Assembly: GCA_009779265.1 (NCBI GenBank)
Contig: WREP01000013.1
Span: 1-59,051 of the forward strand
Length of the DNA stretch: 59,051 nucleotides
Direction of reading: 5' to 3'
Source of the DNA: Betaproteobacteria bacterium
GTDB lineage: Bacteria; Pseudomonadota; Gammaproteobacteria; Burkholderiales; Rhodocyclaceae
Of this stretch, positions 33,052 to 42,116 are shown piece after piece. Under the pieces are notes generated by a model. It was not told the origin of the DNA. It was given only the letters and a program-made list of their open reading frames with translations, and did no database searches. A program made the position numbers and the translations under genes. Within the stretch, counting starts at the first letter, position 1, and every line of letters begins with the position of its first letter.

Positions 33052-34836
33052 ATGAATGAACTATCCGCGCCCGAGCACCGGCTGACCCTGGCCGAGGTGC
33101 TGCACATGCTGGTCGATGATGGCCTGGTGGCGGCTGCGGCGGCCGATGCCCTGAAGCTGGAACGGCCACGGAATGACAAGGCGCATCCGCTGGTTGTCAT
33201 CGCCGACCAGAAATGGCGCTCGCTGCAACCGCCGGGCCGCCTGCTCGGGCTGGCGACGCTGACCGAGTGGCTGGCCGCCCGCTGCAAGCTCGAATATCAG
33301 CACATCGACCCGCTCAAAATCGACTTCACCGGCGTTGCCGATGTCATGTCCAGCGCCTACGCGGCGCGTTTCAACATCCTTCCGGTGCGGGTCACGGCGC
33401 ACGAGGTGGTGATCGCCACCGCCGAGCCTTTCATCCGCGAATGGGTCGATGAACTGAAGCGCGTGCTGCGCAAGGACATCCGCCGGGTGCTGGCCAATCC
33501 CGAGGATATCAGCCGTTATCTGGTCGAATTTTTCAATCTCGCCAAGTCGGTCAAGAAGGCGGCTGTGCGTGGCGAGGAGGCGACCGGCCCCGGTTTGTCG
33601 AGCTTCGAGCAACTGGTCGACCTGGGCAAGGGCGACCGCCAGTTTGACGCCAACGACCAGCATATCGTCCATATCGTCGACTGGCTGTGGCAATACGCCT
33701 TCGATCAGCGCGCCTCGGATATCCACGTCGAGCCGCGGCGCGATCTCGGCTTTGTGCGCTTTCGCATCGACGGGGTGCTGCATCAGGTGTACCAGGTGCC
33801 GATGGCGGTGATGACCGCCATGACCAGCCGCATCAAGCTACTCGGGCGCATGGACGTGATCGAAAAGCGCCGCCCGCAGGATGGCCGCATCAAGACGCGC
33901 ACGCCGGACGGCCAGGAGGTCGAACTGCGTCTGTCCACGCTGCCGACCGCCTTCGGCGAAAAGCTGGTGATGCGTATTTTCGATCCGGAAGTGCTGGTGC
34001 GTGATTTTCGCGCCCTCGGCTTTTCCCCGGACGACCAGGGGCGCTGGCAGCAGATGACCGCCGCGCCGAACGGCATCGTGCTGGTCACCGGCCCGACCGG
34101 CTCGGGCAAGACGACGACGCTATATACGACGCTCAAGCACTTGGCGACGCCGGAGGTCAATGTGTGCACCATCGAGGATCCGATCGAAATGGTCGAAGAC
34201 TCGTTCAACCAGATGCAGGTTCAGCACAGCATCGACATCGGCTTCGCCGACGGCGTGCGGGCGCTCATGCGGCAAGACCCGGACATCATCATGATCGGTG
34301 AGATCCGCGATCTGGAAACGGCGGAAATGGCCGTGCAGGCGGCGCTGACCGGCCATCTGGTGCTGTCCACCCTGCACACCAACGACGCCCCCTCGGCCGT
34401 TACCCGCCTGCTCGACCTCGGCGTGCCGGCCTACCTCATCAACTCGACCCTGCTCGGCGTCATGGCCCAGCGCCTGGTACGCACCTTGTGTCCGCATTGC
34501 AAGAAGGCGGCGCCGGTCGACGACGAGCAACTGGCTGCCTGGCGTTCGCTGGTGGCGCCGTGGAAAGCTGCGGAACCGGCGCAACTGTGGCAGCCGGTCG
34601 GCTGCCTCGAATGCCGGATGACCGGCTACACCGGGCGCGTCGGCATTTACGAAATCCTGCTCAACTCGCTCGAAGTGGGCAAGCTGATCACACCGCAAAT
34701 GGAGGTGGCCCGCCTGCGCGACCAGTGCCACCGCGAAGGCATGCGCCCGCTGCGCATATCCGGCGCCATCAAGGCGGCCCAAGGCATCACCTCGCTGGAA
34801 GAAATCATCAAGGTTGCACCGCCGGCCAGCGAGTGA
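33052..34836 (+). CDS. GspE/PilB-family secretion or pilus ATPase
   Basis: The 594-residue protein has an N-terminal GspE/MshE-like domain (about 1-165) and a C-terminal hexameric ATPase: Walker A GPTGSGKTTT near residue 347, Walker B IIMIGEIRDLETAE, the His box GHLVLSTLHTNDAP, and a four-cysteine zinc site CPHC (480-483) and CLEC (about 518). It would power pilus assembly or type II secretion. No pilin, platform or secretin gene is adjacent, so its partners are elsewhere. The neighbour is an exported WG-repeat protein. Confidence 0.88.
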   Translation: MNELSAPEHRLTLAEVLHMLVDDGLVAAAAADALKLERPRNDKAHPLVVIADQKWRSLQPPGRLLGLATLTEWLAARCKLEYQHIDPLKIDFTGVADVMSSAYAARFNILPVRVTAHEVVIATAEPFIREWVDELKRVLRKDIRRVLANPEDISRYLVEFFNLAKSVKKAAVRGEEATGPGLSSFEQLVDLGKGDRQFDANDQHIVHIVDWLWQYAFDQRASDIHVEPRRDLGFVRFRIDGVLHQVYQVPMAVMTAMTSRIKLLGRMDVIEKRRPQDGRIKTRTPDGQEVELRLSTLPTAFGEKLVMRIFDPEVLVRDFRALGFSPDDQGRWQQMTAAPNGIVLVTGPTGSGKTTTLYTTLKHLATPEVNVCTIEDPIEMVEDSFNQMQVQHSIDIGFADGVRALMRQDPDIIMIGEIRDLETAEMAVQAALTGHLVLSTLHTNDAPSAVTRLLDLGVPAYLINSTLLGVMAQRLVRTLCPHCKKAAPVDDEQLAAWRSLVAPWKAAEPAQLWQPVGCLECRMTGYTGRVGIYEILLNSLEVGKLITPQMEVARLRDQCHREGMRPLRISGAIKAAQGITSLEEIIKVAPPASE

Positions 34837-34869
34837 ATTCAGCAACATTGACCAAGAGAGGGTACCAGG

Positions 34870-36144
34870 ATGGATTTCATGCGAAAAAATGGAGCCATCA
34901 GCCTGATGGCGATGGCCTTGCCGGTCTTGATTGGCCTCCAGGGGTTCAGTTTGCCCACTCATGCGGCTGACACAAAGAAAAGCGAGATAGTCCGCCTGAC
35001 CACCATTTGCATGGAAGACAAGTGCGGCTACATCAATGCCCGGGGCGAGGTGGTGATTCCGCTGCAAGAATTTACCGGGGCAGATGCCTTTGCTGCCAAT
35101 GGCTTGGCACGGGTTGTAGTGGACGACAAGAAGCTTGGTTTCATCAATGCCCGAGGCAAGATCGTAATCCCGCCAGTGTTTGAGGATGGCTGGAATTTTG
35201 CCGCCAATGGCTTGGCGCCCGTTAAACAAAACGGCAAATGGGGCTATGTCAATGATCGGGGTGAGCTGGTTATTCCGCCGGTGTTTGAGGGTGCGGGTTG
35301 GTTTGCCGCCAATGGCTTGGCGCTTGTCGGAAAAGACGGGAAATACGGTTTCATCAACGCAAAAAATGAGATGGTGATCCCGCCGAAATTTGAGTCTGCA
35401 CGCCATTTCGCCGCCAATGGCCTGGCGGCGGTTATGGTGGACAAGAAATGGGGTTACATCGACGCCAAGGGAGAGATACTGATCCCTCCAAGGTTTGAGG
35501 AAGCTCATGAATTCGCCGCCAATGGCTTGGCACGGGTGCGCGATGAAGAAAGCCGTAATGATGGCTATATCAACGCCAGGGGCGAGATGGTCATTCCGCC
35601 GGAATTTGCCACGGCGGAAGATTTTGCCGCGAATGGTTTGGCACTGGTCGCTACAAGTTATGAAGAACCATTTTTCATAAATGCCGAAGGGAAAGTTGCA
35701 ATCCCTGTGCGATTTGAGGAAGCGGAGAGCTTTAACGCCAACGGTTTGGCCCGTATAAAGGAAAATAATAAATTCGGGTTCATCAACGCCAAAGGCAAGA
35801 TCGTGATTCCGCCCAGGTTTGACCGGGCAGGGAGCTTTGATGCCAATGGTTTGGCGTCCGTAAGCATCGAATCAGACCGGTTCGTGGGTTTAATCAACGC
35901 GAAAGGCCAAACGGTCGTGATGTTTAGCATCGTGTTTTATGGCGCGAACGGCGTGGCATTTATTGAGAAAAAGGCCGGTAAATGGGGCCGCGTCAACGCA
36001 AAAGGCCAATTTGTCGAGGTAGGCGAAGACGTAGATATTGTATGTATGGAGCGCGTCCTGATGAACGGTAGCCGCAAAATCATCTGGCCGCTGAAAACAT
36101 CCTTACAGACTTGCCAGGAAGGATTCGACCCAGGGAGGTGGTAG
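34870..36144 (+). CDS. Exported WG-repeat protein
   Basis: The 424-residue protein has a signal peptide (about 1-33, ending SLPTHAA) and nine tandem repeats of about 35 residues, plus a partial tenth. Each repeat follows the pattern GKWGYINARGEMVIPPxFE and FAANGLAxV. These are WG (KWGYI) beta-repeats, whose role is unknown but often surface or envelope binding. The repeats are similar at DNA level (GCCGCCAATGGCTTGGC recurs), which may allow copy-number change. The C-terminal 40 residues, with two cysteines, fall outside the repeats. It follows the GspE-like gene after 33 bases. Confidence 0.8.
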   Translation: MDFMRKNGAISLMAMALPVLIGLQGFSLPTHAADTKKSEIVRLTTICMEDKCGYINARGEVVIPLQEFTGADAFAANGLARVVVDDKKLGFINARGKIVIPPVFEDGWNFAANGLAPVKQNGKWGYVNDRGELVIPPVFEGAGWFAANGLALVGKDGKYGFINAKNEMVIPPKFESARHFAANGLAAVMVDKKWGYIDAKGEILIPPRFEEAHEFAANGLARVRDEESRNDGYINARGEMVIPPEFATAEDFAANGLALVATSYEEPFFINAEGKVAIPVRFEEAESFNANGLARIKENNKFGFINAKGKIVIPPRFDRAGSFDANGLASVSIESDRFVGLINAKGQTVVMFSIVFYGANGVAFIEKKAGKWGRVNAKGQFVEVGEDVDIVCMERVLMNGSRKIIWPLKTSLQTCQEGFDPGRW

Positions 36145-36244
36145 TGCCTTCTCTCCAAACGCATACGCGGCTGGATAAGATATACAACCGCCGAATGGCG
36201 CCGCTTGGCGGTTTATCCGACCGACATTTCAGCGCGCGCAGCGG

Positions 36245-36949
36245 CTACTGCCGTTTGGGCGATTTCGCCGGTAGTTGGTTCGAGGTTGCCGGCGGCTTTG
36301 GCTTTGCTGGCGATTTTGCTGAAGGCGGAGCGGGCTGTCGGGGTGGCGGTGATGCGACGCCTCGGCACTGAGCGATGCGGCGCTGTTGTTCGGCGGGCGC
36401 CAGGCGCAAGCGCATGACGCGGGCGATGCAGTCGTCGACCGGGCTGGCGATACCGCCATAAACGGGGACGCCGACCACGACCGGGGCGGCGGCTTTGGCT
36501 CGACAGATGGCTTCCAGTTCAGCGCGGCGGTCGGTCGGCAACGTGATTTGGCCGAGTTCGGCCAGACAGATTTCCATGTTTTCCGCCGCATAGACCCGGC
36601 GCGTTGCCTCGGCCTGATTTTCCTCGGCTTGGCGTTGTTGCTCGGCGGCGGCTTCCTGGCGCTGTTCGCTGGCGCGCTGGTCGACGAAATCGCGCATCCG
36701 CTGGACATCGCGCTCGGCTTGCTCGTGCGTCTCGGCCGGCACGGTTTCGTCGGCGCGCACGCTCAAGGTGCCGCGTTCGCTCGGGCAGGGCGCGTTGGTA
36801 ATCTCGGTGCGGCCATCGGCGGTGCGGCACTTGTAAATTTCCGCCGCCGCCGGCCAGGCCGACGCCAGCAGCATCAGGGCCAAGCCGCGCAATGCCGCTT
36901 GCCGCCAGGCAAGTCTGCCGTCCGTCCAATTTTTACGCTGTTTCGTCAT
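36245..36949 (-). CDS. DUF4124-domain exported protein
   Basis: The 234-residue protein has a hydrophobic signal (RGLALMLLASAWPAAA), then AEIYKCRTADGRTEITNAPC, the DUF4124 signature (xYKCxxxdGxxxyxdxPC). A long Glu/Gln/Arg-rich coiled coil follows (about 75-125), then CLAELGQITLPTDRRAELE and a Pro/Lys-rich tail. It should be periplasmic. Function is unknown. The gap 36145-36244 shows nothing. Confidence 0.75.
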   Translation of the reverse strand: MTKQRKNWTDGRLAWRQAALRGLALMLLASAWPAAAEIYKCRTADGRTEITNAPCPSERGTLSVRADETVPAETHEQAERDVQRMRDFVDQRASEQRQEAAAEQQRQAEENQAEATRRVYAAENMEICLAELGQITLPTDRRAELEAICRAKAAAPVVVGVPVYGGIASPVDDCIARVMRLRLAPAEQQRRIAQCRGVASPPPRQPAPPSAKSPAKPKPPATSNQLPAKSPKRQ

Positions 36950-37180
36950 TCGAACAGTTTACAGGATCATCCATGCGCCGACCGTGTTGCTTTCGTCGAT
37001 GACGATAAAGTCATCGGTGGCGCGGTTTCTGGAACTGCGCCACTCTCCATACAGTGCAATTTGTCAAAACGTACTCCTGAATAGGGGAAATGCGTTGTAA
37101 GCTAAAAAAATATTGGTTGTGGCACTGGCGCAGAGAATGAAGAAGCCAGTTGGCCAGTTACATCTTGGGGAAGGGGCGCA

Positions 37181-39043
37181 ATGAACCGCGCGGATTTCGT
37201 GCATCTCGTGCTGTTGAGCGAGCAAGCCAGTGCCGGGAACAGCCGGGCTTACCGACGAAGCGTTGCCGTTTTCGCTACGCTGGGATATTTGTGGGTCTTT
37301 GCCTGTCTGGCCCTGGCGGTCGGCATCATCGTGTGGGTGACCGGCATTTGGGTGCAGGGTGGGCGTCTGAGATTCGGGCAAGTTTACCCGTTGCTTTTCG
37401 CGCTCGGATTACTCTGGGTTACCTTGCGCGCGCTGTGGGTTCGTCTCGATGAGCCTGACGGTGTGGAATTGAAGCGCGAGGACGCACCCGCGCTCTTTGA
37501 TGCGCTTGAACGCATCCGGCGGAAGATCAACGGCCCGCCGGTGCACCGCGTTTTTCTCGACGGCGAGTTTAACGCCAGCATCTGCCAGTTGCCGCGCTAC
37601 GGCTTCTTTGGCGGTTCGATCAACTATCTCAGCATCGGCTTGCCGCTACTGATGGCGCTTGACAGGCGGCGCGTCATGACCGTGCTGGCGCACGAGTACG
37701 GCCATCTACGTGGCGACCACGGCAAACTCAGCGCCTGGATCTACCGTACGCGCCTGTCGTGGCTCCGGCTCGACGCCAGCTTCGAGCAGGACGAAGGGCT
37801 GATGGCTTTCGCGTCGCAGGCTTTCTTCCGCTGGTATTTCCCGCGCTTCGCCGCGAAGACTTTCGCACTTGCCCGGCAGGACGAATATGAGGCCGACCGC
37901 ATTGCCGGGTGGCTTCTCGGCACACACGAAACCGGCGCGGCATTGAAGGAGATCGAAATCAAGGATGCTTGGTATGCGCAGCGTTTCTGGCCCGAGCACT
38001 GGGGGCGTGCGGTGGATGAGCAACTGCCCGTGGGGCCGTTTGCGTCCATGGCGTCGAAGCTTTGCGCGCCCGTTGAAGATGACTTTGCCCGCGCGGCCTT
38101 GCGCGGTGCGCTACGCAGTGTTGGCAGCATCGACGATACACATCCCGTGTTGCGCGACCGCCTTGAGGCGCTGAACGAGACATCCGCCATGCCGCGCTGG
38201 TCGACTCAATGGGCGCTGGCTCTGCTCGCCGATGCGCCAAAGTGGATCGCGCACTTCGATGCCAAGTGGCGCCGCGAGCACGCGAGCGACTGGAAGCAGC
38301 ACCATGCTTACCTCACGCGCATCCGTGAGCGCGTGACGGCGCTTGCCGCCAGCGCGAACCGTAATAACGCCGACGAGATGGTCGAATGGGCCAATGGCGC
38401 TCGTCGCCTCGACGCCAATGCCGATGTACGTTCGCTCTACGAGCGGGCATTGGCAATTACACCGAGCCATGCGGGCGCGCTACGCGGTCTGGTGCAAGTG
38501 CTGCCCGCGCATGACCGTGAGGCCCGTCTCACCATTCTCGAACGCCTGCACGAAACCAGCGATGCCAGCCAGTGGTGGGCGGCCAAGACGGCGCTATCGC
38601 TTTTGGAGGATTCCGATGCCGGGGCGTGCGACGAACGTGTGCTCAGGCTCTGGCGCGAGCGTGCCAAAACCGCCGAGGCCGCCGAACAACGCACTTGGGA
38701 GGAGATAACGGCGACGCCGTATTTCAGCCAGATTGCGCGCCACGACCTGAACGATTCCGAACTTGGCGAATTGCGCTCGGATTTCGTGCGCTACAGCGCC
38801 GTCACGCGCGCTTGGGTGGTACGCAAAAATTTGCGCGAATTTCCGTGGCGGCGCGCCTATGTGGTCTTTCTCGAATTGCCAAGGCTTGCCGATGACGAGT
38901 GCTGGAATCTGTGCCGCGAACTCGAACAAACGCTGTCGCTACCCGGCGCCGCCTTGGTTCTGTGGGCTGGCGATTCGCCCACTCTGGCAGAGATTGAACA
39001 GCGCGCCTTTGAGCCGGTCTGGAAGCGTGTGACAGCCGGTTGA
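37181..39043 (+). CDS. M48-family membrane metallopeptidase with long C-terminal extension
   Basis: The 620-residue protein has two membrane segments (about residues 28-55 and 67-85), then the zinc motif LAHEYGHLRGDH (HExxH) near residue 172 and the third-ligand region QDEYEADRIAG. This is an M48 (HtpX/Ste24-like) peptidase. The part after about residue 380 is an Ala/Arg-rich, helical extension, perhaps TPR-like (YERALAITPSHAGALRGLVQ), not found in HtpX. A role in membrane-protein quality control is likely. AAGGGG precedes the ATG. The 36950-37180 gap shows nothing else. Confidence 0.8.
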   Translation: MNRADFVHLVLLSEQASAGNSRAYRRSVAVFATLGYLWVFACLALAVGIIVWVTGIWVQGGRLRFGQVYPLLFALGLLWVTLRALWVRLDEPDGVELKREDAPALFDALERIRRKINGPPVHRVFLDGEFNASICQLPRYGFFGGSINYLSIGLPLLMALDRRRVMTVLAHEYGHLRGDHGKLSAWIYRTRLSWLRLDASFEQDEGLMAFASQAFFRWYFPRFAAKTFALARQDEYEADRIAGWLLGTHETGAALKEIEIKDAWYAQRFWPEHWGRAVDEQLPVGPFASMASKLCAPVEDDFARAALRGALRSVGSIDDTHPVLRDRLEALNETSAMPRWSTQWALALLADAPKWIAHFDAKWRREHASDWKQHHAYLTRIRERVTALAASANRNNADEMVEWANGARRLDANADVRSLYERALAITPSHAGALRGLVQVLPAHDREARLTILERLHETSDASQWWAAKTALSLLEDSDAGACDERVLRLWRERAKTAEAAEQRTWEEITATPYFSQIARHDLNDSELGELRSDFVRYSAVTRAWVVRKNLREFPWRRAYVVFLELPRLADDECWNLCRELEQTLSLPGAALVLWAGDSPTLAEIEQRAFEPVWKRVTAG

Positions 39044-39064
39044 GAAAATCGGCATCCGCGCTTG

Positions 39065-39979
39065 TCAGGCGTATTCCGAAACAAACACCGGCGCGCTTTC
39101 TGCGATCTCGGGAACGGCCGTCCCGCTGGCCTCATAGCTTACACCGGCGACCACTGGCTGGTTGCCGGCAAGGTCTTCTTCTGCCTCGCTGATTGTGTCA
39201 TCGAGATCGGCGATGGCTTTTTTGGCAGCCTTGATCTCTTTTTCTTCGTCTTTGTTGGCCGCGTTTTTTACCAGGGTCATCAGAAACTTGAGTTTGCGCG
39301 ACAGGTCTTTCACCGCTTCAAAAAACGCTTTGTCGCCCTCAGCGCCTGACGATGCCTTGGCATTGATTGTTCCTGTTTCGCGCCGTGTTTCGTTTGGCGC
39401 GTTCGGGAAAACGCCTGGCGCATTATTTTCTTTTTCGGTTTCACCCGCCTGGGTCGGAGCCTCTTCTTCGGCGGCGGCCAGGGCTTGTTCGATTTCGGCT
39501 TCGGAAACGGCTGGCGCGCTTTCGGCAGCCGCTGCCGCCGCATCAGCCGCGGCGGCCGTGGCCGCTGCCCCTGCGGCGTCGCCAGATGCCGTGGCGCCGC
39601 TGGGGCCGGCGACTGTGGGATTTACTGCAACGTTTGGCATGCCGCTGGATGCCGCTTCGGATAGCTGCTTGTATTCAGCGACAATGGATCTCAACTCGCT
39701 GGCCAGTTGTTTCAGCATGCGAGGGCTGATGCTGCCGGCGGGAAGCTTCATCATGGCTTCCAACTGGGCTTTTATCTGCGCGATGCGTTGCCCCAACGCG
39801 CCCTTGCGCGCGGCAGTGGCGCTTTGCGCCTGCTGGGCAAAGCTTGGCCCAAGGGGCTTTGTTTTTTCTTCGGCTTTTTTCGTTTCTTCCGCCGGGCTGC
39901 TGCTCTTGGCGCGTTGGTATTCGCTGCTGCGCGATATCGAATTGGCCAGTAAGGAGATATCTATGGCATGGAGCTTCAT
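39065..39979 (-). CDS. Ala-rich coiled-coil protein of unknown function
   Basis: The 304-residue protein starts MKLHAIDISLLANSISRSSEYQRA. It has a helical region (about 70-120, KAQLEAMMKLPAGSIS, LASELRSIVAEYKQLSE), a very Ala-rich stretch (about 140-170), an acidic part, then another helical coiled coil (RKLKFLMTLVKNAANKDEE). No signal peptide or membrane segment is seen. AAGGAGAT lies well before ATG at 39979. I do not recognise a family. It is the nearest gene downstream of usp. Confidence 0.6.
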   Translation of the reverse strand: MKLHAIDISLLANSISRSSEYQRAKSSSPAEETKKAEEKTKPLGPSFAQQAQSATAARKGALGQRIAQIKAQLEAMMKLPAGSISPRMLKQLASELRSIVAEYKQLSEAASSGMPNVAVNPTVAGPSGATASGDAAGAAATAAAADAAAAAAESAPAVSEAEIEQALAAAEEEAPTQAGETEKENNAPGVFPNAPNETRRETGTINAKASSGAEGDKAFFEAVKDLSRKLKFLMTLVKNAANKDEEKEIKAAKKAIADLDDTISEAEEDLAGNQPVVAGVSYEASGTAVPEIAESAPVFVSEYA

Positions 39980-40053
39980 GCTGTTTATCTCCTTTCCATT
40001 TCTGCTCGTGGGTTCACCCCTCTTTATCGGAAAATTCCACCAATTCTTGAACC

Positions 40054-40089
40054 ATTCCGTTCCCATCTCGATAGATCTGGAAACGGAAT
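40054..40089. other. Long hairpin between usp and the Ala-rich protein gene
   Basis: ATTCCGTT and AACGGAAT, with further CC/GG pairs inside, form an 11-base stem with one mismatch around a loop that contains AGATCT. There is no T-run on either strand, so it is not a classical terminator. It may be an RNA processing or attenuation structure. Confidence 0.35.
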
Positions 40090-40112
40090 CAGACGGCCTG
40101 CGCTGGCTCGTC

Positions 40113-40994
40113 TTAGCCGCTGACCACCAGCACGTCGCGGTCGGCTTCCAGTAGCAGGTGCTTGGTGGTGCTGCCGAGCAGCAGTTCCTCGACGATGTGC
40201 AGGTCGCCGCGTTTGCCGGCGACGATGAGGTCGCAGTCCTGAGCGTTGGCTTGTTCAAGGATCAGGTCGGTCGGGTTGCCGTGCAAGGCGGACAACTGGG
40301 CCACCGATTCCGTCAGGTGTTCGATATCGGCCAGCCGGCGCAGTTGCTGCATGGCTTTCGTCCAGGCTTCGCTGCGGTATTGCTGGATGATGTCGTTATT
40401 GACGCCGGCATAGTGCATCTTGCTCTCGAAGGGGATTTCGATGGCGTGGAGCAGCGTCAGTTCGGCCTGCGGGGCGATCTGACGGACGAGGCGCAGGGCG
40501 GCCAGGGCGGCGGGGGAGAAATCCATCGCCACCAGAGCGCGGCGGTAGGGGCCGGCGGGCGGATGCTTGACGACCAGCGCCGGCCGCCGCGTTTTGCGCA
40601 GAAGGCGCAGGGCGGTGGAGCCGATGGTCAGTTGGCGCAGATAGCCTTCGCCGCGCGAGCCGACGACCAGCAGATCGGCGGCGATGTCCCCGGCGTGTTC
40701 GAGGAGGGCGTCGACGGGCGTGCCGAACAGCACCTGGCATTCCGCTTCGACGCTGTTAGCGGCCGCGAGTTCGTCGGCGATGACCTGCATTTGCCGGCTG
40801 GCGTCGTTGCCCAAGGTGATGGCGATGGGCGGGCTGCCCGGGGCGAGCAGGCGCTGGATGTCGTCGAAGAGGCCGGGGCCGATGGCGTGCGCCAGGTGTA
40901 GCTCGCCGCCGAGTTCGCCCGCCAGGCGGCTGGCCCGGTCGATGGCATGGCGGCCGGCGGGAGAGAGGTCGGTGGCGGCGAGAATGCGGGTCAT
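40113..40994 (-). CDS. Tandem universal stress protein (two Usp domains)
   Basis: The 293-residue protein has two UspA domains. The first (1-145) starts RILAATDLSPAGRHAIDRAS and ends GSRGEGYLRQLTIGSTALRL, with the ATP-binding GxxGxxxxxxxGS pattern. The second (about 150-293) starts YRRALVAMDFSPAALAALRL and ends AGKRGDLHIVEELLLGST. It overlaps the mrpG stop codon (ATGA), so it is translationally coupled to the Mrp antiporter operon. I infer a link to sodium or pH stress. Confidence 0.88.
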   Translation of the reverse strand: MTRILAATDLSPAGRHAIDRASRLAGELGGELHLAHAIGPGLFDDIQRLLAPGSPPIAITLGNDASRQMQVIADELAAANSVEAECQVLFGTPVDALLEHAGDIAADLLVVGSRGEGYLRQLTIGSTALRLLRKTRRPALVVKHPPAGPYRRALVAMDFSPAALAALRLVRQIAPQAELTLLHAIEIPFESKMHYAGVNNDIIQQYRSEAWTKAMQQLRRLADIEHLTESVAQLSALHGNPTDLILEQANAQDCDLIVAGKRGDLHIVEELLLGSTTKHLLLEADRDVLVVSG

Positions 40995-41353
40995 GGCGCT
41001 TCGCCTTCACCTTCGCCTTCGCCTTCGCTTTCGCCTTGGTATTCGTGGTCGCTGCGGAAGAGGGCGGCCCGCATCAGCAGCATGGTGGTTACCGGCGATG
41101 TGAGCAGGAGGAAGACGGTGATCAGGAGTTCGTGGATGACCGGCCGCTCGGCGACGGCCGAGGAAGTCAGCATCGAGGCGATGAGGACGCAGCCGGCGCC
41201 CAGCGTATTGCCCATGGTCGGGGCGTGGATGCGGGCATAGAAGGAGTTGAGGCGCAACAGACCGAGCGAGCCGATGAGCGCCAAAAGGCCACCGGCGATG
41301 AGCAGGATGGCGGCGGGCAGGGCCAGCCAGGGCGGCATGGCGGCGACGTTCAT
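40991..41353 (-). CDS. mrpG: Mrp/Pha antiporter subunit G
   Basis: The 120-residue protein has three membrane segments and the MnhG core LIGSLGLLRLNSFYARIHAP and GNTLGAGCVLIAS. It is a small subunit of the multi-protein Na+(K+)/H+ antiporter in the inner membrane. The C-terminus is a run of GE dipeptides encoded by a hexanucleotide repeat at about 40995-41035. Its start overlaps the mrpF stop and its stop overlaps the usp start. Confidence 0.9.
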   Translation of the reverse strand: MNVAAMPPWLALPAAILLIAGGLLALIGSLGLLRLNSFYARIHAPTMGNTLGAGCVLIASMLTSSAVAERPVIHELLITVFLLLTSPVTTMLLMRAALFRSDHEYQGESEGEGEGEGEAP

Positions 41354-41631
41354 GGCTCGATTACCTCGCCGCGCAGCAGGAACTTGGCCATGGCGGTCGA
41401 GCCGACGAAGCCGAAGAGGGCGATCAAAAGCGCGATGTCGAAATAAATGGCGGAGCCGATGCCGATGCCGAGCATCAAAATCGACAGCATGCCGTTGATG
41501 TACAGGGTGTCGAGGGCCAGGATGCGATCCTGCGCCGAGGGGCCGCGCAGGAGGCGGATCGCCGCGCATAGCATGCCGGCGGCGAAACAGGCGAGGGCGA
41601 AATGGAGTGCCCAGTCGAGGAAGGCGGTCAT
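41350..41631 (-). CDS. mrpF: Mrp/Pha antiporter subunit F
   Basis: The 93-residue protein has three membrane segments and GPSAQDRILALDTLYINGM, the conserved MrpF segment (RxxDRIxAxDxL). It overlaps mrpE and mrpG by four bases each (ATGA), so the genes are translationally coupled. Confidence 0.9.
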   Translation of the reverse strand: MTAFLDWALHFALACFAAGMLCAAIRLLRGPSAQDRILALDTLYINGMLSILMLGIGIGSAIYFDIALLIALFGFVGSTAMAKFLLRGEVIEP

Positions 41632-42116
41632 TCGAAAATCTCCATCAGGGGGCGTTCGTAGCGGTGCTTGATGGTGTGCAGCCAGGTTGCCTCGTCCTGC
41701 AAGTCGAGGACGTGCAGGGTCAGGACGTTGCTGTTCGGGTCGTGGTTGGCGAAGGCGGTGCCGGGCGTCGCCGTGATGATGATGGCGAGCACCGCCAGGC
41801 CGTGCGGGTCGCGCAGTTCGAGGGGGATTTGCAGGAAGCCGATCTTCGGCTGCTGGCGGATGGTGCCGAGGATGATCCCGCCGACCGCCAGATTGGAGCG
41901 GACGACATCCCACAGCACATGCCAGCAGAGAAGCAGGGCCAGGCCGAAACGGCGCGGCCGCGCCATGCGCGGACGCAGCTTGCGCGTCAGATAGGCGATC
42001 GGCGCCGCGAACAGGAGGCCGAGCAACCAGTGGTGTGGCGCCAGCGACTCGTTGACCACCAGCCACAGGGCGAGCAAGGAGATTTCCAGCCAGCGCGGTG
42101 TGCCCCGGATCATCAT
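41628..42116 (-). CDS. mrpE: Mrp/Pha antiporter subunit E
   Basis: The 162-residue protein has two or three N-terminal membrane segments, PRRFGLALLLCWHVLWDVVRSNL, then LITATPGTAF-like IIITATPGTAF and HVLDLQDEATW, all typical of MrpE. The C-terminal half is cytoplasmic. It overlaps the mrpD stop by four bases. Either of two adjacent ATG codons (42116, 42113) could start it. Confidence 0.9.
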   Translation of the reverse strand: MMIRGTPRWLEISLLALWLVVNESLAPHHWLLGLLFAAPIAYLTRKLRPRMARPRRFGLALLLCWHVLWDVVRSNLAVGGIILGTIRQQPKIGFLQIPLELRDPHGLAVLAIIITATPGTAFANHDPNSNVLTLHVLDLQDEATWLHTIKHRYERPLMEIFE

